Of a stretch of DNA of 64,000 nt, positions 1 to 11,130 are shown in pieces. The stretch comes from Serilophus lunatus. Its lineage: Eukaryota > Chordata > Aves > Passeriformes > Eurylaimidae. The position numbers and the translations under genes are program-made. The stretch's first letter is position 1; each line of letters begins with the position of its first letter. Location of the stretch: contig VXBA01000416.1 of NCBI GenBank assembly GCA_013399895.1, positions 1 through 64,000 of the forward strand, in the 5' to 3' direction. The notes beneath the pieces are model-generated. The model was given only the letters and a program-made list of their open reading frames with translations. It made no database searches and had not been told where the DNA came from.

Positions 1-403
1 CTCTGGCCTCCAATTGAGAGACACACCATCTATAACACTTCTGCCTCCATTGAGAATGCACGTAGAATCAGTCTTGAGGACAAAAGACAATGCAGAAGGA
101 ATTGTGCCTCACCGATACTGCCTAAGGAAACTTTCCACTGTGCCTTTTGCAATTGGACTTGCCTATCCTGCATTGTCCTTTTTAGCCATCAGCGTGCTTG
201 CAGCAAGCATGGGTAGAGCCGTTCTCATATCTTCATTCACAAAGCCTAGCCGTGAGGCACTTTTGTTCATTTTCCTGTGGGTTTTTTTACGAGCTGGTTT
301 CTGGATGTGTACAAAGATAATTTGATTTATAGAAACTGCTTCTGGAAGATAAAACAAAATGTCACCCTATGAGTGAACTTATCCTAGTTGAGCTCTGGGC
401 TGA
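1..403. other. unique non-coding flank
   Basis: This is AT-leaning DNA that ends at the left border of the first LTR. A 103-codon plus-strand frame is present but has no recognisable domain, no splice signals and a composition like the surrounding DNA. I see nothing else in it. Confidence 0.5.
399..403. repeat. left target-site duplication of solo LTR A1
   Basis: The five bases GCTGA directly precede the TG of the LTR that starts at 404. The five bases after the LTR end (1784-1788) are GCTGG. Four of five match, as expected for an old 5-bp duplication with one substitution. Confidence 0.6.
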
Positions 404-1253
404 TGTGGGGGTTTGAGGGCTGCTGGGATCTCTGGGAGTTGTCAAGGGGGGTTTCGGGTCTTGTGGGGGTTCCTTGGGCTTTGGGAAGGGGGAGAACATG
501 TGGGGAGTGCCCATTTGCCTTGTCTGGGTAAAATCCTGTTTCCCTTAAAAAATGGGGGGGGGCTGAGATTGAGGCAGCCCTCTTCCAGAAAAGGCAGGGG
601 GGTCGCCCCCAGCCGTCCCCTGTGGTTTCCCCTGGGCCAGACGGGGACTGGGATGGCCCTTGCTCCTACCTGCTCTCCCCAGGGTCGGTGGCGGTGAGAG
701 GGCACAGGAACAAAGCTGTGGTGAGGCTGGGGCTGGCCCAGTACTGACTATGTGCCGTGCAGCACTGAGCGCCGGCTCCAAGCGGAGCCACAGAGCAAAG
801 TGGTGGCTGGCCGAGGGTGTTCTCTCTCCCTGGTCGGGGCGGCGGCGGCCGGTGCAGGGGCCAGTCCCCACGTGACTGGGTTGTGGTGGCACTCAGTGGT
901 GCCAGTTCGCAGCCAGCAGCGCGTGGCCCCGGGGCTGGCTCATGCCGTGCATGGTGTGCGGGGATCCCTCAGTCCCGGCGCAGGCGGTGGCCCGGGAGCA
1001 AGGCTGTGGGGGTGCCCCAGCATACCTGCAGGCGGCAGCAGGGCAGCAGCCACTCTGGGGCATCCCTGCAGTGCCTGCGGCCATGAAAACAAAGATGGTG
1101 CCTTGAGCCCTGGGCATGTGGTCTCCAGCAGGAACCACCATTGTGCCTGGAGTGAAGATGCCGGAAGAGAGGCAGGGCTCTGCACCGCTGGCCAGTCAGG
1201 AGATGGCTTTAGCCAGGAAGAAGACAGCAAGATTCGCGCAAGACCTAGAGGGC

Positions 1254-1261
1254 TTAAAAAG
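1254..1261 (+). promoter_or_regulatory. TATA-like box of LTR A1
   Basis: The motif TTAAAAAG lies in the context GGGCTTAAAAAGCTGAG. The inverted copy A2 keeps the same position and context (TTAAAAG at 19246-19252), with the matching GAGGGCTT upstream and GCTGAG downstream. Conservation between the copies supports it as the core promoter of the family. Confidence 0.6.
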
Positions 1262-1463
1262 CTGAGTACAGAAGCCCTCCCTTCACTTTGGCTTCCAGTC
1301 CAGGGGCGAAGCACACAGCTCCTCTCCTCCTGGGTCTCAGACCCTGTGGCATGACTCTACCCATTCCTCTTGGCACCGAAGCAATTTCCAGCTTGAAAGT
1401 AAATAGCCACTTCCCTAAGGTGTCGTGGGAGGGGGTCACTTTTCACTTCTTTTTGGGTTTTGC

Positions 1464-1465
1464 AG
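1464..1465 (+). promoter_or_regulatory. conserved 3' splice-site-like AG inside LTR A1
   Basis: A T-rich tract (about 1441-1462) ends in GCAG at 1462-1465. The equivalent place in A2 (minus strand, AG at 19066-19065) also has a long T tract ending in TCAG. It lies about 200 bases downstream of the TATA-like box in both. Splicing use is inference only. Confidence 0.35.
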
Positions 1466-1688
1466 GAAACCTCGAGGGCCGGGAGTGACACCAGCAGAGA
1501 GGGAGGGAGAAAGACGGCTTCCCTACCCCTCCCCCTGTTTTCTCAGCTAGTCATCTATCTGGGAAAGCAGTTCCCTTTTTGTTTTTGTCCCCTTTTCCCT
1601 TTTTGTGTTTTCTGCGTGTTGAGTGTTTCTCTGTGTAAATTTTGTGTCCCCATGGGTTGTCCCTTCTTCCCTATTTTAAACCCCACCT

Positions 1689-1694
1689 AATAAA
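1689..1694 (+). terminator. AATAAA polyadenylation signal of LTR A1
   Basis: AATAAA is followed by CTGTTCCCTTGCTGC and a GT-rich stretch. The same block (AATAAACTGTTCACC) occurs in A2. This marks the end of R and places 1710-1783 roughly in U5. Confidence 0.7.
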
Positions 1695-1783
1695 CTGTTC
1701 CCTTGCTGCCAATTTTGTTCAGTCTCCGGTCATCTTTATTGTGCAGGCCCCTCAGACGATAAAAAGTGGTTCAAACCACCACA

Positions 1784-2275
1784 GCTGGTACCCTGTGGAT
1801 AACTAGTGAGCAGAAAGATGACAGCACCGCTGTATGGTACATACCAAAATCAGAAACTGAGAGACCCAAGTGGAGCAGAGAGAATTCAGCTACTAATACT
1901 TGATGATCTAGAGGTCAGGAACTATTAGCATGCTCAGCCCCAGTCACTAGTCTTTGTCAAACCTATGGCTGATACTTGTGAACTCTTACTAGCAGGAGAA
2001 GATATGAGAAAGAGCTCTCATCTGGTAGTTCTTAGTTTGTCACATTACACTTACTAAAATCTAACTTGGCAAATCTTTCAAGATCTTTTTCTTAGAGGAG
2101 TGCTTCATGTAGTGCAAAGCTGTTGCTGGATTTTTATTTTCTTTAATATGGCAAAGCGACTGTGTAATGGGTTTAATATTGTGTTTTCTGGAGGGAGGGG
2201 GATGTTTGTGGTGTTTGTCTGTTCAAATGTTTAAAACCATATTTTTTTTGAGAAGCATGAAAAAAAGCCAAAGCC
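1784..2275. other. non-coding spacer between LTR-type blocks
   Basis: It starts with the right copy of the target duplication (GCTGG, 1784-1788). The rest is AT-rich with no open frame of note. I see no gene or clear repeat here. Confidence 0.5.
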
Positions 2276-2279
2276 TCAA

Positions 2280-2382
2280 TGTCTGCGGAGCTTCTCCCAC
2301 TCGTTCTCCCAGAGGCTTAGGCTCTTCCCCCTCACATACTGTGGCTGGACTCCTGTCTCAGTGTCTGCGGAGCTTCTCCCAC
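2280..2382. repeat. pair of 21-bp direct repeats
   Basis: An identical 21-base segment, starting TGTCTGCGGAGCTT and ending CTCCCAC, occurs at 2280-2300 and 2362-2382, offset by 82 bases. Similarity continues weakly on both sides (CTCA before it; CCC/CTC-rich sequence after it). It could be a local duplication or the edge of a repeated unit of the neighbouring GC-rich block. Confidence 0.75.
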
Positions 2383-2399
2383 CCATTCTCTGCAGCCAT

Positions 2400-3730
2400 G
2401 CAGTGACCAGGGGATGAGGTGGAGGTGGCATGAAGCCCTGTGCTGCCAGTGTGCTGGTGGGCAAGGAGGGGCTGCATTCCCCTGGCCGTGCACGGGGGCT
2501 GGCCAGGTGGCACAGAGCAGAGCAAAGTGGTGTGGACGCTCTGGGCTAGAGCTGGGATGCTAGCCAGGCGGTGTGGACCCCTTGTCTCTGTGTGGGGACG
2601 GGGTGTCCAGTTCCAGCTCAAGCACTTGCCGCTCCTTGAGGAGCTCGGCAACCGCTTCTTGGGTACCCTGTGCTCCTGTCATTGGCGCTCGCTACGAGCA
2701 GAGGTGGCCCCACTAGATGAGTGTAGAGTTGTGCCTCTACCGGCGCCCATGAAGCCCCCTCGCTCTGCAGTGCTGCTGCAGCATGGCTTAGATTCCAGGT
2801 GGGGAGCGGTGCAGGAGTGGAGCTGGGCTCGTCCCTGCGGCCGAGCAGAGCAGAGTGGCTGGGTCCCAGCTCTTGCCGCTTCCCTGAGCTCCCACACAGC
2901 AGAGCAGTGGCAAAGCAGCGCAGGCAGTGTCGGACCGGTGGCAGGCTGAGCCGAGCTCCTGTCCCACCAGGTGTGAGGTTTTCTCTCACCGCCTGGCACC
3001 TGCCCGGAGTGAGCAGGACATGCTGGGCTGCACTTGCTGCGCTGCACAGGGACAGCTGGCAGGAGTCTCACCGCCTCCTCCCTGGCTCTGGGCAGCAGCG
3101 GAGGAGTGGCCACCCTGCCAGGGGTGGTGGTGGCCCTATGGCCCCCTCTCTGGCCCACAGCGCGCCCCTGCAGGTGTCGAATGCCCCGCAGGCAGTGTTG
3201 CCAGCACCTCTGGGTGCCCACCGCATGGCATTCTGGTGGGAAACACCAGTTAGCCATGCAGTGAAATCTCAGAGGGAGTGGTGTCGAGTGCAGCTGCCCA
3301 GTGGGAGGACTTCATACCTGGGAAGAGGACTCCAAAATCATGCGGGATTGGCAGCATATAAAAGCCACGAAACCCGGAAATCAGCCCCTTTTTCCCGGCT
3401 TGTTGTGATTGAGATAACATTGGCTACTGCCCCTCCTGGTTCCTCCCTCATCCTGCAGTACCACTGGAGCTCCAACAGTGCCGGCGAGACACCACCCAGC
3501 TGCAACGCTAGTGGTATCTTTCCCCTTGGGTTCCCTTTGGGGGAGTGTTTTTCATTGTTCTGTCTTTCAGAGGCTCTGAGAACCGGGAAGTACCATCCTT
3601 GAGGGTGGCTCTCCCTTCCTTCCCCTGCTCCTCAGCTTGGAGAAGCAGTTTGTAATTTTATTGTTTTAATTTTTGCGAATATTGTTGGGTTGCTATTGTA
3701 TCTGTTTAGCACCTAGTGAGATTCTATAGT
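2400..3730 (+). mobile_element. GC-rich LTR-like block (candidate retroviral LTR, family unknown)
   Basis: This block is sharply GC-richer than its surroundings up to about 3330. It then has a clear TATA box (TATAAAAG at 3357-3364), a C/T-rich leader-like stretch and a T-rich tail near 3640-3710. That order of GC-rich upstream part, TATA box and T-rich end resembles the layout of LTR A1. Two segments about 320 bases apart look like diverged copies: both carry CATGAAGCCC, GAGCAGAGCA.AGTGG and a CTTGCCGCT motif (about 2428-2640 and 2747-2880). I could not find the ends, an AATAAA signal or a target duplication. A 267-codon frame (2799-3602) crosses the block and the TATA box, and its composition simply follows the GC content, so I do not call it a gene. 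It could instead be a CpG-rich promoter of an unseen transcript. Confidence 0.4.
3357..3364 (+). promoter_or_regulatory. TATA box in the GC-rich block
   Basis: TATAAAAG sits in a GC-rich setting (GGCAGCATATAAAAGCCACG). Transcription would be expected to start about 25-30 bases downstream, near 3385-3392. It is a good match to the consensus, and its role is inferred. Confidence 0.45.
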
Positions 3731-4029
3731 TTTACAGAGCCCATAGAATATAAATTGTTAGCTGTTGTTACTCTATTACATCTCTCATCCTGATTGCACC
3801 CCTTAGCATTAAAACCAGCACAGACTGGAAAGTTTACTTTGGGTTCAGAAAGGAAACTTGGATGGTCAGTGGACTGCAAACCAGGATCATGTGAGCGGTC
3901 TCTACTACCAATCACATGAAAAAGTATGAAAAATGCATAGTTTCTTTTTTCTTTCTCAATGTTTTTGAAAGCTAAGGCTTTTCCAAGTTATAATAGCTGA
4001 TAAAGGTGTCGTGTAGTTTCCTATCCTGT

Positions 4030-4628
4030 TGTGCTTGTCTTTAGTGGAGTAAAGTTAATTTTCTTCACAGTGACTAGTGGTTGTGCTTGGGATTTGTACT
4101 GAACACAGGGTTGATAGTATAGAGATGTTTTTGTTATTGCTGAGGAGGGCTTACACAGAACCAAGGCCTTTTCTCCTTTTCACACTCCCATGGTAGCAGA
4201 GAGCCTGGGGGTACAGGGAAGCTGGGAGGAGACACAGCCAGGATAGGTGACCCAAACTGACCAAAGGGCTATTCCAGACCATGTGACATTATGCTTAGTA
4301 TACAAAGTTTGGGAAAGAAGAAGGAAGGGGAGGACATTTGGAGTAATGGCATTTTTTTTCCCAAGTCACCATTACACATTATGGGGCCCTGCTCTCCTAG
4401 GGATGGTTGAACAGCTGCCTGCCTGTGAGAAGCAGTGAATGAATTCCTTGTTTTGTTTTGCTTGTGTGCACAACTTTTGCTTTCCCTATTAAACACTCTT
4501 TGTCTCAACTCATGGGTTTTCTAACTTAGACCCTTCTGATTTTCCACCCCTTCCCCAGTCCTGATGGTGGGCTAGTGAGTGAGCAGCTGAGTGGTACATG
4601 GTCGTTAGTTGGGTTAAACCACGGCACA
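4030..4628 (+). mobile_element. solo LTR of an avian endogenous retrovirus, family B (copy B1)
   Basis: The block starts TGTGCTTG and runs through motifs I recall from an abundant passerine LTR: AGTTAATTTTCTTCACAG, CCAAACTGACCAAAGG, a decayed CRE-like TGACATTA, a TATA-like TATACAAA near 4299, ATTAAA at 4488-4493, and an end near GGGTTAAACCACGGCACA. Its middle (CCAAACTGACCAAAGG onward) is shared with the LTR at about 50140-50746. No coding part of a provirus adjoins it. The exact ends are uncertain by a few bases. With the ends chosen here I see no matching target duplication, so one end may be misplaced or mutated. Confidence 0.75.
4488..4493 (+). terminator. ATTAAA polyadenylation signal of LTR B1
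   Basis: ATTAAA is followed by CACTCTTTGTCTCAACTCATGG. The corresponding part of the 50-kb copy reads GTAAACTGCCTTATCTCAACCCA. This places the end of R just downstream. Confidence 0.5.
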
Positions 4629-5321
4629 TAGAAAAAACCTCAGAAAAGAGTCAGGTCCTCCTGAGACAGGTGCCCACAGGATAGCTCAGAATGTTAGAAG
4701 ACTTTGCTTTTAACCAGCCACACACACTGAACTGGCCACTGCCCTAAATTTTCAATAGCAACTGAGTGGACATTTCCCATCACTTGATTGTGTCAGGGAG
4801 CCTCTTGGGTTTTATTCATCTTGAGGGTCTCATTCATCTAGAAGCCAGCACAAGTTTCAGGAAAGTATACCTGTGCCCCTATTCTACTGTTTTTAGCTGT
4901 TAAAAAAAAATTAGAAAATAAGCTGCTGTTGTTCCAGTGTTTGCCTAAAGATGACAAGGGCAGGAAACTGATTGTAGCCTCTGGCTGCTCTTAGGCCATT
5001 GTTATTCCACTAGAAAAAAGAAACAAAGAATGACACCATGCATTGGTGCCTAGAGACTCTAACCATAGAGATAGATTTCTGTCATACAGTTACTGAGGTA
5101 ATCCAGTACAGTATGAGGATACACTGCAGCTTATTCTTGAAAATTAAGCATTGCTTACAATTCAGAGAGAAGGGATCTGAATCACCTCCTGTGGGCACAG
5201 AGTGAGTGGTTTCCCTTCTGTGACACTGTGAGTAGAGCATTGATCTGTGTCTCTATGTGAAATTCCAAACTGGAACATTTTGAGGATTTTAAATAATCAC
5301 TTCAAAATTGTTTTCTGTGGG

Positions 5322-5407
5322 TTCTTTGTTGTTGTTGTGTTCAGTTTCTTGGTTGTGTTTTGTTTGTTGTTTTTTGTTTTGGTTTTGTTTCTTTGCTTTT
5401 TTTCCCC
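5322..5407 (+). repeat. T/G-rich low-complexity tract
   Basis: It is built almost only of TTG, TTTTG and T runs with rare other bases. The hydrophobic peptide it would encode is a by-product of this composition. It may be a decayed poly(T)-type simple repeat. Confidence 0.6.
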
Positions 5408-7583
5408 TAAAGGATCGAAGTCATTCAGCATAAAGTGCTCTGCTGAAAAGATGGTGGAACTGTCACCCTTTCTGAGATGACCTCTTATTCTGTGCTTAGT
5501 TTCCGTATCTGCTACATGCCATATGCTTTAAGCACCTGAAATCTGAAAGGCATTCAGGAGTAGCTGCTGGCTGGGGTCTCTACAAATATACTTGGTGACA
5601 GAAGTCCACTGTATAGCATAATTTCCTGTCAATACAGTCCAGTTTGCTTCCTGCCTGAGACTAATGCTGAATCCTCAAACTTTTCCAAAATTCCCTGATG
5701 TATTTTACATACTGCTTAACCTTTGTGAGATACTTAGTGACAGAAATTAAACTTGGACACACATGAATGTGTAAGTACCTACATACAGGGCATTTCTGAA
5801 AACATTACTTTTCACAGAATTAGGTAAATGCAGTATGAATTCCCCTGCTTTTGTCTTTTCAGTTTCCTTGCTGCTCTAAACCAGAATTTGTCATGGGTTC
5901 AAAGTGCAGTTCTCAGTACAGCTCATGCCATTCTCTCTGAACCACAATTTGTGATGTCCAAATTGCTTTGCTATTTCTGCTGCAAATCTATTCCCTCAGC
6001 CTTCTATGATTATGTGACTTTGGCTCAGCTGGTGCTTCATGGTTTTCCTTTTGCAAAATCCTTTTTCTGTGCCGTAAGAGGGGCTATCACTTTTCCCCTC
6101 CTCCCTGTTGTGCCTTTCTGTTAGTCCAGTGGCTACCCACTTTATCTCTTCTGGGAGTGATGTCATGTATCCTGCAAGGTCCTTGACAGAGGCATTAAAA
6201 GAGAAAGCAATACCATAAGTCTATCCAAATCAGCAGCAATTGAAAAAGTATACATGAGCAAATCCCACAAATCAACACAAGGACTAAGACATGAATGGTT
6301 GCCATGCTCCCAGACTATATTCTTAACAAATAAGTTATTTTTCTAACTCAGCTCTACATATGTCAGGCTAATGCACTTAAATTATGTGCAGTGGGCTACA
6401 TCTTATTACTTGAGTATATAATATATAATCTCCTATAGATTTAAAATGTAAACCATACTATGATGTACTTATATCACATATAGACTGTATGTATATCATA
6501 TGTAAAGCATATTATGTTATTGGTATAAATTTAAGCCTTAAATCCCCATATATATCTGTAGCCATAAAAACTTTGATGTACCTTTGAAAGACAAGGAGCT
6601 GAAGTCAATGTCTTGGTTTCCTCAAGCTGCACACACGTGCAACGTAATGAAAGTCATGGCTCAACTTGTATGTCATAGACACACTTGATTCACTGATGAC
6701 GTCCGCCTGTGGCGCCTAGAAGTGGGAAGAGTCACAAGGAATTCCTCGTGACCTACTGAACACAGGATTTTGAGATATCAGGACTGTGTCACTGGGCATA
6801 TTCATTTCCATTTCTTTTTTTAAACAAGGTTGAAGGCAAATATGCATGCACTTCCAAAGAAGACATAACTTTGTGCTATGACTATAATACTGCCAGCTGC
6901 AGAAGACAAATGAACCAGGCTGTGTTTGATGAGTTTTCTTCCTTTCTGTTCTCTGAGTCACTCCCAGTCTCCTCTAGCTTCTTCCTTTCAGTGTCACTCT
7001 CTCCACTTGCTTTTTGAGGTGGAAAATAGGATGTGGCCCCCTCTGTCAAACATTTTGGCTCTTCAACTAATCTTTGACCGGACCTGACTGTATTCCTTTC
7101 AGTGAAACAGATGATTGGTTGCCAGTTAAGCCTTTGGAATCCTAGGGCTTGGGAAGAATAACTCCAAGCACTGCATTCGGGAAAGCTTTATTAACAAGTT
7201 GAAAGTGAAAGAAAGGTAATAATTGCATTTAAACAATCAACCAAAGCAAAGCTCACCTCTGGGTTTATAAATTTGTAGGGAAGACATAATTACAAGGGGC
7301 CTATGTTGCTACATTGCTTTTGCTTTGAAAACCAGACTGCCACCCCACTCCCACTGGATGGATAATTGGGTCCTTACAGGTCTCTTGAATCAAAGTAGTG
7401 TTGCAGTAAAACTTTATTTCTCCAGTGCTCATTAAAAGAGAAGCTGAATGGAAAACTCCCACTTTGGGAATGGGATTAGATAGCCCTAGATTATTCCTCC
7501 TCCCATGCCCTTTCAAGGTTTTTTGTTTCTAAATCTGCTCAGCAAGAAAAAGTAAATTGCCAGAAGTGAGATTAGTGAAGAAT

Positions 7584-7600
7584 ATTGTCCCAGGGACAAT
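7584..7600. repeat. short perfect palindrome (8-bp arms, 1-nt centre)
   Basis: ATTGTCCC and GGGACAAT face each other around one A. This length can occur by chance in 64 kb. Confidence 0.6.
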
Positions 7601-8583
7601 AAGGCTTTATTGCAAGGCTGGTATGAGATCCCTGCTTCAAAAAAACTACAAGACCCAGAGGTGTGTGAGCTCTTAATTGCCTACCTCTGATAAACTGGCA
7701 GTGGAGGGGGGGAGAACTAAAAAAAAGAAAAATTCCATTCAGCCATGAATTAGCCTGGATCAAGTCCACTTGCTAATCAGAGTTTAATGAGGATGCTGCT
7801 AGTCTTAACATATTCAGAATGTCCAAAACTGCCCTAGCTTCAAGTTTGTGTAGTTAGTATTTCCTCTTTGCCATCACTTCTGCACACAGTCCATTATGAA
7901 TCTTTAGGGAACATAATTATATTTGAGACAGGCATGGTAGGGAGAGTGGGAGAGTATGTACTTCAGAAGGAGTGAAAATGTAAGGCTGAGAGTTACTCTG
8001 CCAATTTATTCCCATATCATCCAAATTGTCTACGCCTCAGCTGTTAGAATAAATACCCCAATTTGCTCATTGTTAATCAGACCCACAGAGCTTGGATATA
8101 CAGCAGGATTTCTAATACTGTATCTCAGTCAGCCTTTCTCTGCCCTTGCTCACTGGGGAATCCATGGGATAGCAGTGGGCGCTGGCCCCAGGGTTCAAGA
8201 ATCACGGTCACACCATTGGCAACTACAACTGTCATTTGCTGCTTCTATAACCCGTGATAAAGACTAGGAGACATGTGACTATAGACACTGTGCCAGAGAG
8301 CTCAGTGTGCAGTATCAGGAGATGTTGGATACACTGAATTTAGTGAGTTAGCTCACTGCAGTGACTATGTGACTGCAGCCTTTGTGCATAAGGTAGGTTC
8401 CAGGGCACTGGCAAAAGGAAGTGGGCAGGTACCTTTTGATCCTCATTCCTTATTCCCTTCCTAGTGCTTTAAACTAGGTGCTACAATAGCACGAAATTAA
8501 AAAAAAAATCTGAACAAAGAACAAGGACTCAAAATTATGGCCTTGATTTGGATGTGCAACTGACCACATGAGTCTATAAAAGC

Positions 8584-8614
8584 TTTTACATAAACCTTTC
8601 TGGTTTATGTAAAA
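8584..8614. repeat. perfect 13-bp inverted repeat with 5-nt loop
   Basis: The left arm TTTTACATAAACC (8584-8596) is the exact reverse complement of the right arm GGTTTATGTAAAA (8602-8614), around the loop TTTCT. No T run or coding frame makes it a terminator. It may be a small folded-back insertion or a cruciform-prone site. Confidence 0.8.
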
Positions 8615-9339
8615 ACCAGAGTACTGCTTTATGCAGAGCAGTATATGACACTCAAACCATGAGAAAACATCTTGTGTTGGCAAATGCGATTAGGACCATA
8701 TGGTTCAGCCAGAGACTGCTGATCAGCAAATGTGCTATTGAGTAGAGTTACTGTAGGTCATGTACACACTGTCTGCTGCTCAAGGCTTACTTTATCCATA
8801 GCCTAACCTACACGGTCTAAGGAATCTTACAAAGTGGTTATAAGACTGTGAACTTTGTATACTGTAAAGAATGTGTTATGCATAGCCTGATTCACCTTAC
8901 CTTGATTTTTCACTTCTGTTGAGTTCAATGGAGCAGCAAACCAATTGTGGGAGACCATGTTTTCTAACCAGTTTTCCTAACACCCAGATTTTTCTTGAGT
9001 ATTGTGTAAAAATTGCATTAACCAAGCTTCCTGTCTGCCTCTGTAGAACAGCTTTTCAAGAAGACTGGGAAAGTATGAATTTACTATCACATGTCATCAA
9101 TAATTCTTGAGGATGTTTTTTGTTTAGACAGAATATTTTCATGACTTTTTGCTGTTGTGGCCTCACAAAATCAAACATTGTTACTGATTTTAGTGAAAGT
9201 AATATGTTGATGCAGGATATTATTGAGGTTGGAAATATATGTAAAATATACACTAGAGTGAAACTGATCCCAGGCTTTCTCACTCTTAATATTCATGCCA
9301 TCCATTATACAGTTGGAAGGTTTCAAGTACTTTTTTTGC

Positions 9340-9371
9340 AATGGTATAACACAGGAATGGTATAACACAGG
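9340..9371. repeat. 16-bp tandem duplication
   Basis: The unit AATGGTATAACACAGG occurs twice in a row (9340-9355, 9356-9371) with no mismatch, which suggests a recent local duplication. Confidence 0.85.
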
Positions 9372-10992
9372 GAGCTCAATCAAATGGCTTTTTTTTTTTT
9401 TTTCCTGTAAAACCTAGAGGAAAAATAACAATGTGGCAGCAACGCAGGTGTTTATTCATAAAGCTCTTATATCTGTTGCAAAGGAAGGCAGTGTTTATAT
9501 TCACCATACAAGGGATATTTTAAAAATTAAAACTTGCTCAGTAATTAAAAATTGCCTTAGTTAATTTTTATAGACATTAATATTTTGGATGAAAAGGCAG
9601 TTTTCATCAAATAACCATTGTCTAGAAGAGGCCTTCAAGATAATATTCCATTATGGTCTCCATGAAAAAGGCATTGTCTTCAAAGAATACTTATGCAAGC
9701 ATGGCTCAATACTACAGAAATGCAATATAAATGCAATTTAATGTAACGTAACTTGACCCCATCACAGATAGTGTTTTAGAGCAAGGGAAGAGGAAAGGCA
9801 GGGGCAGTTCATACTTTATACATATACATCTACACATATTTTATGCTTTGAAGAATAAGATTTTTAGAAATTGTCTGCTAAATCTGTGGATGGTTCTCTA
9901 CAAGGCTTGTTCTATTCTTGCTGTAGGCTCTAATCACTGGTATGCTGGAATCCCTGCTCTTCTTAAGTAGCAGGGTTGCAGAGATGCATTAGCAAACAAA
10001 AACTAGCGACAGCTACTTTTTTTGAGTTTTCACATAGTTTTCATCCTCTTTTTTTTACTAAGAGACATGGCTTATCTGAGATCTACATAATAAAAACACT
10101 TTTGTGACTAGATACTGAAAGAAAATGTGTTCACATTATCTGAATATGATCAGGATTATTTTAAAACAGCACATAATTCATGCACCACTTAGAAGCAAAA
10201 GCTTGCTTTCCAGAAAGCAAAGTGATCATATTTGATAATTCAGCTTTGAAGAAGACACTTAAGCAAGCCTAGCAAGGTATGAAATATTTGTGTTTAAGAA
10301 TGCTGAAATGTTCCATCTGGATGGAAAATTCTTAACCGAAGCATTTAGACATTTCCAGAATGTTTTTCTGGCATTTTCAAAATGAAATGTTTTGATATTT
10401 CTGAATCAATCTTTTAGCCACTTTTCATTCTATACATTGCTTTGCCATTTTGACATTTTGTTTCAGTGAGGACAAAGCCAAACATTAAAACACCTTTGCA
10501 GTAAAAAACTCCAGTTTTGGGCCAGGTCTGCTTCTGATAATGAATCACATGTAAAGTTTTTCAAGATGTTATGAATTTAAAAAACTGTTCTTATTTTATG
10601 CAAACTGCAAGGGAAAACTTGCCAATTACTTTAAAAGTCCTTTTCAAGATACAGAATCCTTTTGTTTCAGAATAATTTACAAGAATTGAAAATATATATT
10701 TCATGATCTATGCAATAATACATTGTTATATATATATGATAATATATAATACATTTTTAGAAGTTTTAATGAACAGCCATAAAATAAGATTTATAAGACA
10801 AACTATTCAGTCTGTACAAGGTCTTAGTAAAGCCTAGTGCTTGCATTATAGCTAAAAAAGATTAATAATATTTGTCAGTGTGTAGTTCCAGATCTAAATT
10901 GTTATCACATGAATCCAGTAATAAAAGGCTTAAACTACTCTATGAGTGCTGAAAAGGTTATGTGTTGTCCAATTCTGGCTTGATTCTTGTAA

Positions 10993-11130
10993 CATTCTGC
11001 AGATGCTGTTTACTTTGAGACAGGTACATGGGAAAGACGGACAGATGCAGATGATGAACTAGAAGCAATGGACCTTTCTGCATTTTTATTTGCCCCTGAA
11101 TCGAGGATTAACTCCCACTGGAGGTGGTGA
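10993..11130 (+). other. exon-like open frame, function unknown
   Basis: A pyrimidine-leaning tract ending TTCTGCAG (AG at 11001-11002) is followed by an open frame that reads DAVYFETGTWERRTDADDEL and then a hydrophobic stretch, stopping at TGA 11128-11130. The peptide has a protein-like mix of residues. No family is recognised, no strong donor follows and no neighbouring exon is confirmed. It could easily be chance. Confidence 0.12.

Larger units (their letters stand above)
404..1783 (+). mobile_element. solo LTR of an avian endogenous retrovirus, family A (copy A1)
   Basis: This is a 1380-bp long terminal repeat in plus orientation. It begins TGTGGGGGTTT and ends AAACCACCACA, so the tips form an imperfect inverted repeat of TG...CA type. 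It is flanked by GCTGA/GCTGG. The order of parts is a GC-rich U3 (about 404-1250), a TATA-like box at 1254, a transcribed part with a pyrimidine tract and AG at 1465, an AATAAA signal at 1689-1694, and a short U5. A second copy in the opposite orientation at 18732-19947 aligns with it along its length by eye. No gag, pol, env or primer-binding site adjoins it, so it is a solo LTR. A 5-bp duplication is usual for ERVL-type integrases in vertebrates, but class assignment from that alone is inference. Open frames inside it, up to 200 codons, are not conserved in the other copy and are not called. Confidence 0.85.

Noticed and set aside
752..1354. 200-codon plus-strand frame
   Set aside because: It lies inside LTR A1 and crosses its TATA-like box. 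The aligned copy A2 does not keep it.
2799..3602. 267-codon plus-strand frame
   Set aside because: It runs across a TATA box in GC-rich LTR-like sequence, overlaps long frames on both strands and has no domain. High GC content lowers stop frequency.
8165..8215. Possible pol III A/B-box pair (TAGCAGTGGG and GGGTTCAAGAATC)
   Set aside because: The A box fits poorly, no cloverleaf can be drawn and no terminator T run follows closely.
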